Shown here in pieces: positions 1 to 6,604 of a DNA stretch of 39,460 bases. The translations under genes and the position numbers were made by a program. This DNA comes from Candidatus Allofournierella merdigallinarum (GTDB lineage Bacteria; Bacillota; Clostridia; Oscillospirales; Ruminococcaceae): assembly GCA_019117205.1 (NCBI GenBank), contig DXAC01000030.1:1-39460 (forward strand), given 5' to 3'. The notes beneath the pieces were generated by a model, which worked only from the letters and a program-made list of their open reading frames with translations, did no database searches and was not told the origin of the DNA. Each line of letters opens with the position of its first letter. The stretch's first letter is position 1.

Positions 1-48
1 ATGGCGGCAAACGGTCCAGATTGCGCGAAAATACGCTTGACATTTCAC
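1..48 (-). CDS. Possible 5' end of an unidentified gene leaving the left edge
   Basis: On the minus strand a full AGGAGG (57-62) stands 8 bases before a GTG at 48-46, which opens 16 codons without a stop to the window edge. An ATG at 43-41 in another frame is also open to the edge, with 13-base spacing. Either could be the start of a gene following rpmB and its terminators. Too little protein is visible to name a family. The Shine-Dalgarno is the only real evidence, so this may not be a gene. Confidence 0.3.
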   Translation of the reverse strand, partial: MKCQAYFRAIWTVCRH

Positions 49-82
49 TGCTTTTTCCTCCTGTCTTCTTGTTTTCAAACAG

Positions 83-119
83 AAAACCTGCTCTGGCCTG
101 ATTGCCAAAGCAGGTTTTT
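83..119. terminator. Bidirectional hairpin terminator downstream of rpmB
   Basis: The arms AAAACCTGCT and AGCAGGTTTTT enclose a loop of about 16 bases, with T-runs on both strands. On the minus strand it lies about 50 bases after the rpmB stop and just before the possible gene start at 48, so it probably ends the rpmB transcript. Confidence 0.65.
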
Positions 120-131
120 CTACAGGCTGAA

Positions 132-157
132 CCGGCCTCGTAAGAGGCCGGCGTTTT
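132..157. terminator. Second hairpin beyond the rpmB stop
   Basis: An eight-base perfect stem (CCGGCCTC / GAGGCCGG) with a GTAA loop lies 12 bases past the rpmB stop. A T-run follows on the plus strand only, so for rpmB it would act mainly as a 3' stabilising stem together with the hairpin at 83-119. Confidence 0.4.
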
Positions 158-168
158 TCGCTGGTTTA

Positions 169-357
169 TCAGATCGCGCGGGTGACCTTGCCCGAGCGCA
201 GGCAACGGGTGCAGGCGTAGATGTACTTGGGAGAACCGTCCACGATCGCCTTGACGCGCTTCACATTGGGCTTCCAGGTCCGGTTGGAACGACGATGGGA
301 GTGGGACACCTGGATACCAAAAGAAACGCCCTTGCCACAACAATCACACTTTGCCAT
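169..357 (-). CDS. rpmB: 50S ribosomal protein L28
   Basis: This 62-residue protein of the large ribosomal subunit begins MAKCDCCGKGV and continues through the L28 signature VSHSHRRSNRTWKPN to the end ..RCLRSGKVTRAI. Cys pairs near the start (CDCC) and end (CTRC) fit the zinc-binding form of L28. The reading frame extends further upstream, but the ATG at 357 has AGGAGGTG at 364-371 and matches the family start, so it is chosen. In Bacillus subtilis rpmB sits beside spoVM; here the two are about 20 kb apart at opposite ends of the housekeeping block. Identification is secure. Confidence 0.96.
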   Translation of the reverse strand: MAKCDCCGKGVSFGIQVSHSHRRSNRTWKPNVKRVKAIVDGSPKYIYACTRCLRSGKVTRAI

Positions 358-391
358 TTGCTGCACCTCCTCGTATTTAAGTCGCCAGAAT

Positions 392-420
392 ATAATAGCA
401 AACTCTTTGGCAAAATGCAA
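392..420 (-). promoter_or_regulatory. Weak sigma-A-like promoter for rpmB
   Basis: On the minus strand TTGCAT (420-415) and TATTAT (397-392) are separated by 17 bases, about 35 bases before the rpmB start. The -10 box is good and the -35 box poor. Position supports it more than sequence does. Confidence 0.4.
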
Positions 421-469
421 GCCTTTTTTAAAAATATCTGGCGGACCAGCCGAAAAATCCGCTTTTTAC

Positions 470-498
470 TTGTGGAAAGCCGCCAAAACAAGTATAAT
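470..498 (+). promoter_or_regulatory. Sigma-A-like promoter for the M50 protease-scpAB operon
   Basis: TTGTGG (470-475), a 17-base spacer and a perfect TATAAT (493-498) lie about 60 bases before the M50 start. Divergent to the rpmB promoter. Confidence 0.6.
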
Positions 499-559
499 AA
501 ATCCAAATGCGCTGATGTCTGCCCCGGCGGGCGGCGGCGCGGGGAAGGAGGGCGCGGCC

Positions 560-1234
560 ATGGGCCTGCTGGATACCCGAACATTGTTGGTGTGGCTGCT
601 GCGGGCATTGGTCATGCTGGTGGCCATTCCGGTACACGAAGCCGCCCACGCCCTGGTCAGCGACAGGCTGGGAGACTCCACCGCCAAGGACATGGGCCGG
701 CTCACCCTGAATCCCATCGCCCATTTCGACCCGCTGGGGGCGCTGTGCATGATCTTCACCGGCATCGGCTGGGCAAAGCCGGTACCCACCTATGCCTCCC
801 GCTTTAAAAACCCCAAGGCGGGCATGGCTCTCACCGCGGCGGCGGGTCCCGTGGCCAACCTGCTGGTGGCCTTTCTGGCCATGCTTTTATATAAAGTATT
901 GTACTACACGCTGCCGGGCGGCGTGGCCATCAACTTCGTGCTGCTGTTCCTGGAGTACATGGCCAGCATCAACACCATGCTGGCGGTGTTCAACCTGCTG
1001 CCGGTGCCGCCTTTCGACGGCAGCCGCATCGTCACGGTGTTCCTGCCCCGGCAGACCTATTTCCGGCTGATGAAGTACGAGCGTTACATTTTCATCGGCG
1101 TGTTCCTGCTGCTCTTTCTGGGCTTTCTGGACGGGCCGCTGTATTTTCTCAACAACGCCGTGTGGAACGGCCTGCTTTGGGCCACCTCCTTTGTGGACAA
1201 AGCGGTGTTCGCCCTGGCGGGCGTATCGGTGTAA
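560..1234 (+). CDS. Site-2-protease family (M50) membrane metalloprotease
   Basis: The 224-residue protein is mostly hydrophobic, with about five membrane segments. The zinc motif HEAAH is near residues 27-31, in the first segment. The third zinc ligand lies in the family motif NLLPVPPFDGSR around residue 150, which supplies the Asp. Length and layout fit the short, PDZ-less M50 proteins common in Firmicutes, so it probably cleaves substrates inside the membrane; its target is unknown. The ATG at 560 has GGAAGGAGGG just upstream and starts the family-like sequence MGLLDTRTLL. The frame stays open further upstream but runs through the promoter. It leads the scpA-scpB operon, a common clostridial neighbour. 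Confidence 0.88.
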   Translation: MGLLDTRTLLVWLLRALVMLVAIPVHEAAHALVSDRLGDSTAKDMGRLTLNPIAHFDPLGALCMIFTGIGWAKPVPTYASRFKNPKAGMALTAAAGPVANLLVAFLAMLLYKVLYYTLPGGVAINFVLLFLEYMASINTMLAVFNLLPVPPFDGSRIVTVFLPRQTYFRLMKYERYIFIGVFLLLFLGFLDGPLYFLNNAVWNGLLWATSFVDKAVFALAGVSV

Positions 1235-1255
1235 AGGGGCGCGGAAAAGAGGCAC

Positions 1256-1987
1256 ATGGAGAGTATCACCTTTAAACTGGAGGAGTTCGAGGGCCCGCTG
1301 GACCTGTTGCTCCATCTGGTGAGCAAAAACAAAATGGATCTCTACGAGATCGCCATTCTGGACCTGATCGACCAGTACACCGCCATCATCAACACCCTCA
1401 CCGACCACCGGCTGGAGGTGGCCAGCGAATTCATTGAGATGGCGGCCCGGCTGGTGCAGATGAAGAGCTACCTGCTTTTGCCCCGCAGCGAGGAGGCCGA
1501 GCGGCTCAAGCAGGAGCTCACCGGCCAGCTCATCGAGTACAGCGCCTGCAAGCGCATCGCCCGCCGGATGGGGGAGATGGCGGCGGCCACCTTTGTGGTG
1601 GTGCGCCGGCCCATGGAGGTGGAGCAGGACAACACCTACGCCCTGCGCCACGAGCCGGAGGTGCTCCAGCAGGCCTGGTTCGGCCTGATGGGCCGCAGCA
1701 AGCGGCACAAGGCCCCGGACGCCGAGCGTTTCGAGCCGCTGGTGGCCGCGCCCTTTGTGTCGGTGGCCAGCCGGGTGGTACACGTGCTGCGGGGCCTGGT
1801 CACCGGCAAGGTGCGTCGCCTTCGCAGCCTGTTTTCGCCCGCCGGCAGCCGCAGCGAAACGGTGGCCACGTTCCTGGCGGTGCTGGAGCTGGTGCGCGCC
1901 GGGCGCATCACCATCGACGATGAGGAGACCCTGGCGGTACGCCGGGGCAAAAACACCACTCACCGGGAGGAGAGCGCATGGAACTGA
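1256..1987 (+). CDS. scpA: Segregation and condensation protein A (kleisin)
   Basis: ScpA is the kleisin subunit that bridges the SMC heads in the bacterial condensin complex and is needed for chromosome segregation. The 243-residue protein opens with the family signature FEGPLDLLLHLVSKNKMDLYEI, followed by IDQYTAIINTL and the conserved MAARLVQMKSYLLLP helix. The C-terminal winged-helix part ends around TVATFLAVLELVRAGRITIDDEE. Start ATG is 21 bases after the M50 stop. The 3' end overlaps scpB by 10 bases, suggesting coupled translation of the two complex partners. The middle (about residues 100-180) is Arg-rich and less conserved. Confidence 0.95.
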   Translation: MESITFKLEEFEGPLDLLLHLVSKNKMDLYEIAILDLIDQYTAIINTLTDHRLEVASEFIEMAARLVQMKSYLLLPRSEEAERLKQELTGQLIEYSACKRIARRMGEMAAATFVVVRRPMEVEQDNTYALRHEPEVLQQAWFGLMGRSKRHKAPDAERFEPLVAAPFVSVASRVVHVLRGLVTGKVRRLRSLFSPAGSRSETVATFLAVLELVRAGRITIDDEETLAVRRGKNTTHREESAWN

Positions 1988-2565
1988 AAGAGTGTATAGG
2001 CGCGGTGGAGGCGATGCTGTTCGCCTGCGGCGAGCCGGTGAGCACCGCCCGCCTGGCCCAGACCCTGGAGATGGACGAGGCCACTTTGGAGCGGGTGTTG
2101 CTGGCCATGCAGGACGAGTACGACCGCCCCGAGCGGGGCGTGCGGCTGCTTCGGCTGGAGGGCGACTGGCAGCTGGCCACCAAAAACGAGTGGTCGGAGC
2201 CGGTGAAGAAGATCCTGGACGCCCGCCGCAACACCCCCCTGAGCCAGGCGGCGCTGGAGGTGCTGGCCATCATCGCCTACAACCAGCCGGTGTCCCGGGG
2301 CTTTGTGGAGCAGGTGCGGGGGGTGGACTCCTCCTCCACCGTGGCAAAGCTGCTGGAAAAGGGCCTCATCGAGGAGGCGGGCCGGCTGGACCTGCCCGGC
2401 CGCCCCATCAGCTTTCGCACCACCGACGTGTTTCTTCGCACCTTTGGGCTGGAGAGCCTCTCCCAGCTGCCGCCGCTGCACAGCGACGAGCTGCCGCTGG
2501 AGCAGTACGCCGCCACCGGCGAGCTGCCCCTGGACACCCAGCCCCCGGAGGAAAAGGAGGTATAA
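1978..2565 (+). CDS. scpB: Segregation and condensation protein B
   Basis: ScpB dimers bind ScpA and complete the SMC-ScpAB condensin. The 195-residue protein has two winged-helix domains. The N-terminal one contains CIGAVEAMLFACGEPVSTARLAQ. The second carries the strongly conserved LSQAALEVLAIIAYNQPVSR and GLIEEAGR..PGRPISFRTTDVFLRTFGL. GGGAGGAG precedes the ATG at 1978, inside the end of scpA. The acidic tail (PPEEKEV) is variable in the family. Confidence 0.95.
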   Translation: MELKECIGAVEAMLFACGEPVSTARLAQTLEMDEATLERVLLAMQDEYDRPERGVRLLRLEGDWQLATKNEWSEPVKKILDARRNTPLSQAALEVLAIIAYNQPVSRGFVEQVRGVDSSSTVAKLLEKGLIEEAGRLDLPGRPISFRTTDVFLRTFGLESLSQLPPLHSDELPLEQYAATGELPLDTQPPEEKEV

Positions 2566-3360
2566 ATGGCCGTCCTGTGGCTGATCCTCAAGATCCTGCT
2601 GGGCCTTGTGGCCGCCCTGCTGGCCCTTGTGGTGCTGGCGCTGCTGGTGCCGGTGACGGTGGAGCTTGCCTGGCGGCAGGAGAGCTTTGCCGCCTGGCTG
2701 CGGGTGCTCTTTGTGCGGGTGCGCCTGTGGCCCCGGCCTCCCCAGGAGCCGGGCGACGAAAAAAAAGGCGGCGCGGGCGAAAAGCTGGCCCGGCTGCTGC
2801 GCCGGCGGGGGCCCGGGGCGAAAAAGGCGCCCGCGGCCGAAAACGCACCCGCCGGGGCCGCAGAGGCACAGAGCCCTCCGGCGGACCAGAGCCCTCCGAC
2901 GGCACAGCCGGAGCGGACGGCGGCGGGGCAGCAGCAAAAGCCCGCCGGCGGTGAAAAGCCCCGGCAGACGGGCGAAGCGCCTTTCCACCGCCGGCTCAAG
3001 CGCAAGCTGGACCGGTACGCCGCCCTGGCGGCCACCGCCGGCGGCTTTGTGCGCCGGGTGCTGGCCGGCCTCACCCTGCACAGCGTCCAGGCCTACCTGC
3101 CGGTACACGGGGAAAACCCCGCCGAGACCGCCGTGGCGGTGGGGGCGGTGTGGGCGGCCCTGGGTGCGTCCATCGCCACGCTGGGCAATTTCGTGAAGCT
3201 GCGCCCCGGCAGGATCCAGGTGGAGCCGGATTACAAGGACGAACACCAGGGTCAGGCAAGTTTTTCTTGTAAAATCACAGGCCAGTTGATTATAATGGTA
3301 ATAGCGGGAATTTGGGCACTGCGCCGCTTACAGGAGGAACACCTCCTGCCCACCAAATAA
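2566..3360 (+). CDS. DUF2953 membrane-anchored protein (YtfI-like)
   Basis: The 264-residue protein begins directly after the scpB stop. One long N-terminal membrane segment (about residues 3-30) is followed by a basic, Pro/Ala/Gln-rich low-complexity stretch (about 60-130). The conserved C-terminal part ends with IQVEPDYKDE and a final hydrophobic segment, as in DUF2953. The next gene is ytfJ; the B. subtilis neighbours ytfI (DUF2953) and ytfJ have the same order, which supports the call. Family members are associated with sporulation, but no biochemical role is established. The low-complexity insert looks lineage-specific. Confidence 0.75.
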   Translation: MAVLWLILKILLGLVAALLALVVLALLVPVTVELAWRQESFAAWLRVLFVRVRLWPRPPQEPGDEKKGGAGEKLARLLRRRGPGAKKAPAAENAPAGAAEAQSPPADQSPPTAQPERTAAGQQQKPAGGEKPRQTGEAPFHRRLKRKLDRYAALAATAGGFVRRVLAGLTLHSVQAYLPVHGENPAETAVAVGAVWAALGASIATLGNFVKLRPGRIQVEPDYKDEHQGQASFSCKITGQLIIMVIAGIWALRRLQEEHLLPTK

Positions 3361-3392
3361 CACCAGGGGCATCGCCCCCAAAGGAGGACCCT

Positions 3393-3785
3393 ATGGCAGA
3401 ACGGCCGCTGGAAGGCTTGATGAACGTTACGCTGGAAAAGATCAAGGAGATGACAGGCTCCAACACCATCATTGGCGAGCCCATCCGTGTGGACGGCGCC
3501 ACCATCCTGCCGGTGTCCAAGGTCACCTTTGGCTTCGCGGGCGGCGGCACCGACTTTGGCGCCAAGACCACTAAGGAGCTCTTCGGCGGCGGCAGCGGTG
3601 CCGGGGTGTCGGTGACGCCGGTGGCTTTCCTCATCATCAAGGACGGCAACGTGCGCACCGTGCAGCTGGCGGACCCCGCCAGCACGGTGGACCGGGCGCT
3701 GAATATGCTCCCCGAGCTGGTGGACAAGCTGGGCGGGATGCTGGCCAAAAAAGAGGACGCCGCGCCGTCCGAACAGGAACCTTGA
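3393..3785 (+). CDS. ytfJ: YtfJ/GerW-family sporulation protein
   Basis: This 130-residue protein belongs to the GerW/YtfJ family; B. subtilis GerW is a forespore protein needed for normal germination. Diagnostic features are MNVTLEKIKEMTGSNTIIGEP near the N-terminus, the Gly-rich loop GFAGGGTDFG, GGGSGAGVSVTPVAFLI, and the end LPELVDKLGGML. The ATG at 3393 has AAAGGAGG at 3380-3387, and the in-frame sequence upstream does not resemble the family, so the shorter start is used. It follows the DUF2953 gene by 32 bases and is one of the spore-related markers in the window. Confidence 0.9.
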   Translation: MAERPLEGLMNVTLEKIKEMTGSNTIIGEPIRVDGATILPVSKVTFGFAGGGTDFGAKTTKELFGGGSGAGVSVTPVAFLIIKDGNVRTVQLADPASTVDRALNMLPELVDKLGGMLAKKEDAAPSEQEP

Positions 3786-3791
3786 ACTTTC

Positions 3792-3830
3792 AGGGGGGCA
3801 GCCGGGGCGTTTCGCCCGGGCCGCCCCCCT
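3792..3830. repeat. GC-rich inverted repeat between ytfJ and rluB
   Basis: AGGGGGGC (3792-3799) and GCCCCCCT (3823-3830) form a strong stem, with an inner CGGGGCG/CGCCCG pairing. No T-run follows, so it may be a weak or factor-aided terminator or a processing stem. Confidence 0.4.
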
Positions 3831-3866
3831 GCGCGTTGGGATAAAAACGGAAGGAACAGAACAGAC

Positions 3867-4688
3867 ATGGCGTTGGAACGGATACAGAAAGTCATGGCCG
3901 AACAGGGCCTTTGCAGCCGCCGTGCGGCGGAACAGATCATTTTGGAGGGGCGGGTCAAGCTCAACGGCCACCCGGTGCAGCTGGGGGACAAGATGGACGT
4001 GAACCGGGACAGCCTGATGATCGACGGCGAGCGGGTGCGGCTGGAGAAAAAACAGGAGTACCACTACATCATGCTCCATAAGCCCCGGGGCTATGTGACC
4101 ACCACCAGCGACGACCGGGGCCGCAAGACGGTGATGGACCTGCTGGCGGACTATCCCGTGCGGCTGTTCCCGGTGGGCCGGCTGGACAAGGACAGCGAGG
4201 GCCTTTTGCTGCTCACCAACGACGGGGCCTTTGCCAATCTGATGATGCACCCCTCCCACGGGGTGAGCAAGCTCTACCGGGTCACGGTGCATCCCCGCGC
4301 CGACGAGAGCCAGGTGGTGGCCCTGAGCAAGGGCGTCACCCTGGACGACGGCACCACCACCCTGCCGGCGGTGGTGAACGTGGTGGTGGACGAGCCGGGG
4401 CGCACCGTGCTGGAGATGACCATCAAGGAGGGCAAGAACCGCCAGATCCGCCGCATGTGCGAGGCGGTGGGCCTGGAGGTGGTGCGGCTGCGCCGCAGCG
4501 CCATGGGCGCGGTGAAGCTGGGGATGCTGGCCCCCGGCAAGTACCGGGCGCTGACCAAAAGCGAGGTGGCCGCCCTGCGTGCCGCCGCCCAAAAGGGCAA
4601 GGCAAAGGCCCGCACCGAGGCCGCCCAGCAGGCGGCCCGGCAGCGCAAAGAAGCGCCCCGCCGCCCCGGCGCCCGCCGGCAGGGCTGA
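3867..4688 (+). CDS. rluB: Pseudouridine synthase, RsuA/RluB family
   Basis: The enzyme isomerises a specific uridine of ribosomal RNA to pseudouridine; RluB acts on 23S rRNA. An S4 RNA-binding domain fills residues 1-60 (RIQKVMAEQGLCSRRAAEQII). The catalytic domain carries GRLDKDSEGLLLLTNDG, with Asp107 as the catalytic residue, and later KEGKNRQIRRM. At 273 residues it is of normal size, with a basic Ala/Arg-rich tail. RluB rather than RsuA is favoured by the position after scpAB and ytfJ, as in other Firmicutes. The spacing from ytfJ (about 80 bases) includes an inverted repeat. Confidence 0.92.
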   Translation: MALERIQKVMAEQGLCSRRAAEQIILEGRVKLNGHPVQLGDKMDVNRDSLMIDGERVRLEKKQEYHYIMLHKPRGYVTTTSDDRGRKTVMDLLADYPVRLFPVGRLDKDSEGLLLLTNDGAFANLMMHPSHGVSKLYRVTVHPRADESQVVALSKGVTLDDGTTTLPAVVNVVVDEPGRTVLEMTIKEGKNRQIRRMCEAVGLEVVRLRRSAMGAVKLGMLAPGKYRALTKSEVAALRAAAQKGKAKARTEAAQQAARQRKEAPRRPGARRQG

Positions 4689-4745
4689 GGCCCTTTCACA
4701 TTTGGGCACATTTGTTACACGATAAAAATCAATCTGAAAAACATA

Positions 4746-4774
4746 TTGTTATCCTTTTGTCAAAATAGTATAAT
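4746..4774 (+). promoter_or_regulatory. Strong sigma-A-like promoter for the biotin-enzyme operon
   Basis: TTGTTA (4746-4751), a 17-base spacer and a perfect TATAAT (4769-4774) sit in an AT-rich stretch 72 bases before the first gene. The interval 4689-4845 shows no convincing hairpin terminator for rluB and no recognised BirA or Rex operator. Confidence 0.75.
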
Positions 4775-4845
4775 AAAAGCAATTATGAACGAAAAAGCGA
4801 AGTGGGCGCGTGCCCTTTCGTGGCAATGAAACAGGAGGGTTTACT

Positions 4846-6174
4846 ATGGCGAAAGAAAAGCTGGGCGCGGGCGAAGTCCTGTCGGCGTTTTTTGACGAGG
4901 GCGTCTACACCCCGCTGATGGCTCCCGGCGCGGTGCAGGTGGCCCACGGCTACGCCGGCGGCCAGCCGGTGTACGCGGTATGCCAGAACGGCCAGGCGCT
5001 CACCGTCAAGGACGTGGAAAAGCAGATCAAGGCCCTGGAGCTGGCGGTGTCCACCGGCTGCCCGGTGGTCACGTTCTACGACGCGCCGGGCGCGCTGCTG
5101 GAGGAGGGCCTGGAGGTGCTCAACGCCTTCTCCGCCCTGAACGGAGCCATTGCCCGGGCCTCCGGCGTGGTGCCCCAGATCGCGGTGGTCACCGGCGTCT
5201 GCGGCGCCTCCGCCGCCCTGGCCGCTGCCAGCGCCGATGTGTGCATCATGGCCGAGGACGCCGAGCTCTTCTTCACCGCCCCCTTTACCAGCGCCGCCCG
5301 GGGCGACAAGCTGGCGGGCGCGGGCAGCGCCGCCTTTGCCGCCAAGGCGGGCGTGGCGGCCCTCACCGCCAAAAACGCCGCCGGGGCCGCCGCCCTGGCC
5401 GCCCGGCTGGTCACCCTGCTGCCCGGCAACAACCTGGCCGGTCCCTCTGTGTTTGAGTTCGAGGCCCCCGCGGCCCTGCCGGACTTTGTGAAATACGACG
5501 CCGAAAAGGTGGTGGCCGCCCTGGTGGACGGGGACAGCGCCGTCGAGCTGTTCGGCGCCTTTGGCAAAAACGTCTACACCGCCTTGGCCACCGTGAACGG
5601 CAACGCGGTGGGCGTGGTGGCCACTCGCCCCGAGGGCCTGTGCCGGGTCTGCGTGGAAAAGGCCTCCCGGCTGGTGCGCCTGTGCGACGCTTTCAGCATC
5701 CCGGTGGTCACGGTGGTCAACAGCGAGGGCTTTGTGCCCAGCGCCAGCGAGGACGAGGCCGGCGGCATCCGCGCCGCCGCCCGGCTGGCGGGTACTTACG
5801 GCGACGCCACCACCGCCAAGGTGGCGCTGCTGGCGGGCAAGGCGGTGGGCCCGGTGTACACCGCCCTGGCAAACGCCGACGTGCGGCTGGCCGTGACCGG
5901 CTGCACCGTGGCCGCCCTGGACCCGCTGGCCGCCGCCCGGGTGCTGTACAAGGACGAGCTGGAAGCCAGTGACAACCTGGCCGCCGCCACCGCCGCCAAG
6001 GCGGCGAAGTACGCTGCGGAGCAGTGCGGCGCCGATGCCGCCGTGGCCGCCGGCGCTGCGGATCTCGCCGTGGACGCCGCCGGCGCCCGCGCCGCCCTGG
6101 TGGCCGCGCTGGATATGCTGGCCGGCAAGCGGGCCCAGCGCCTGCCCAAAAAGCACGGCAACATGGCTCTGTGA
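4846..6174 (+). CDS. Divergent acyl-CoA carboxyltransferase subunit (12S/MmdA-like)
   Basis: The 442-residue protein has the two crotonase-like halves of biotin-dependent carboxyltransferases (MmdA, PccB, transcarboxylase 12S). The N-half runs KQIKALELAVSTGCPVV then ASGVVPQIAVVTGVCG (residues 107-120). The C-half has EKASRLVRLCDAFSIPVVTVVN and later VLYKDELEAS. It is shorter than the usual 500-520 residues, lacking part of the N-terminus. Where relatives have Gly-rich oxyanion loops (DSGGARIxEG, GPCAGGA, AYGGAY) it reads DAPGALLEEG, GVCGASA and AVGPVY, so substrate and even activity are uncertain. AGGAGG precedes the ATG. The next two genes encode a biotin carrier and an OadA-like subunit, together matching the Propionibacterium transcarboxylase subunit set. 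Confidence 0.75.
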   Translation: MAKEKLGAGEVLSAFFDEGVYTPLMAPGAVQVAHGYAGGQPVYAVCQNGQALTVKDVEKQIKALELAVSTGCPVVTFYDAPGALLEEGLEVLNAFSALNGAIARASGVVPQIAVVTGVCGASAALAAASADVCIMAEDAELFFTAPFTSAARGDKLAGAGSAAFAAKAGVAALTAKNAAGAAALAARLVTLLPGNNLAGPSVFEFEAPAALPDFVKYDAEKVVAALVDGDSAVELFGAFGKNVYTALATVNGNAVGVVATRPEGLCRVCVEKASRLVRLCDAFSIPVVTVVNSEGFVPSASEDEAGGIRAAARLAGTYGDATTAKVALLAGKAVGPVYTALANADVRLAVTGCTVAALDPLAAARVLYKDELEASDNLAAATAAKAAKYAAEQCGADAAVAAGAADLAVDAAGARAALVAALDMLAGKRAQRLPKKHGNMAL

Positions 6175-6219
6175 TGGAAGAACGACACGTTATCGACTGA
6201 TACAGGAGGAACACGGACT

Positions 6220-6585
6220 ATGAAACATTACAACATCACCGTCAACGGCATCGCCTACAACGTCACCGTGGAGGAGACCGCCGCCGGCGCGGCTCCCGCG
6301 GCCGCCCCTGTGGCCGCCCCCGCCGCGCCCGCCGCCGCCCCCGCTGCGGCTCCCAAGGCCGCCGCTGCCGGCGCCGTGCCGGTGAACGCCCCCATGCCGG
6401 GCACCATTCTGGATGTGAAAGTGGCCGCCGGCGCCAAGGTCAAGGCGGGCGACGTGCTCATCATCCTGGAGGCCATGAAGATGGAGAACGAGATCGTCGC
6501 CCCCCAGGACGGCACCGTGGCCTCCGTGAATGTGAAAAAGGGCGACAGCGTGAACTCCGGCGACGTGCTGGCTTCCCTGAACTGA
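6220..6585 (+). CDS. Biotin carrier protein (1.3S/BCCP-like)
   Basis: This 121-residue subunit carries carboxybiotin between two carboxyltransferase sites. Residues 1-20 ([19 protein letters not shown]) match the N-terminus of decarboxylase and transcarboxylase carriers. An Ala/Pro linker (about 21-56) follows, then a biotinyl domain with EAMKMEN, whose Lys87 is the expected biotinylation site. The size equals that of the free-standing 1.3S subunit of transcarboxylase rather than a carrier fused to OadA. AGGAGG lies before the ATG, 45 bases after the carboxyltransferase stop. The GC-rich linker is repetitive at DNA level (GCC/CCC codons). Confidence 0.92.
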   Translation: MKHYNITVNGIAYNVTVEETAAGAAPAAAPVAAPAAPAAAPAAAPKAAAAGAVPVNAPMPGTILDVKVAAGAKVKAGDVLIILEAMKMENEIVAPQDGTVASVNVKKGDSVNSGDVLASLN

Positions 6586-6604
6586 GCAAAGCGAGGTGAG
6601 CGAA

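Noticed and set aside
37-42. TTGACA as a plus-strand promoter at the left edge
   Set aside because: No acceptable -10 box at 16-18 bases, and it would read into terminators and antisense to rpmB.
1-807. Long plus-strand reading frame across the rpmB region
   Set aside because: It runs antisense to L28 and through two terminators, has no ribosome binding site and resembles no protein; the M50 gene in another frame explains its right half.
4689-4845. Riboswitch or biotin (BirA) operator before the biotin-enzyme operon
   Set aside because: No paired TTGTTAAC-type half sites, no riboswitch core and no long conserved stem could be seen; only a promoter is supported.
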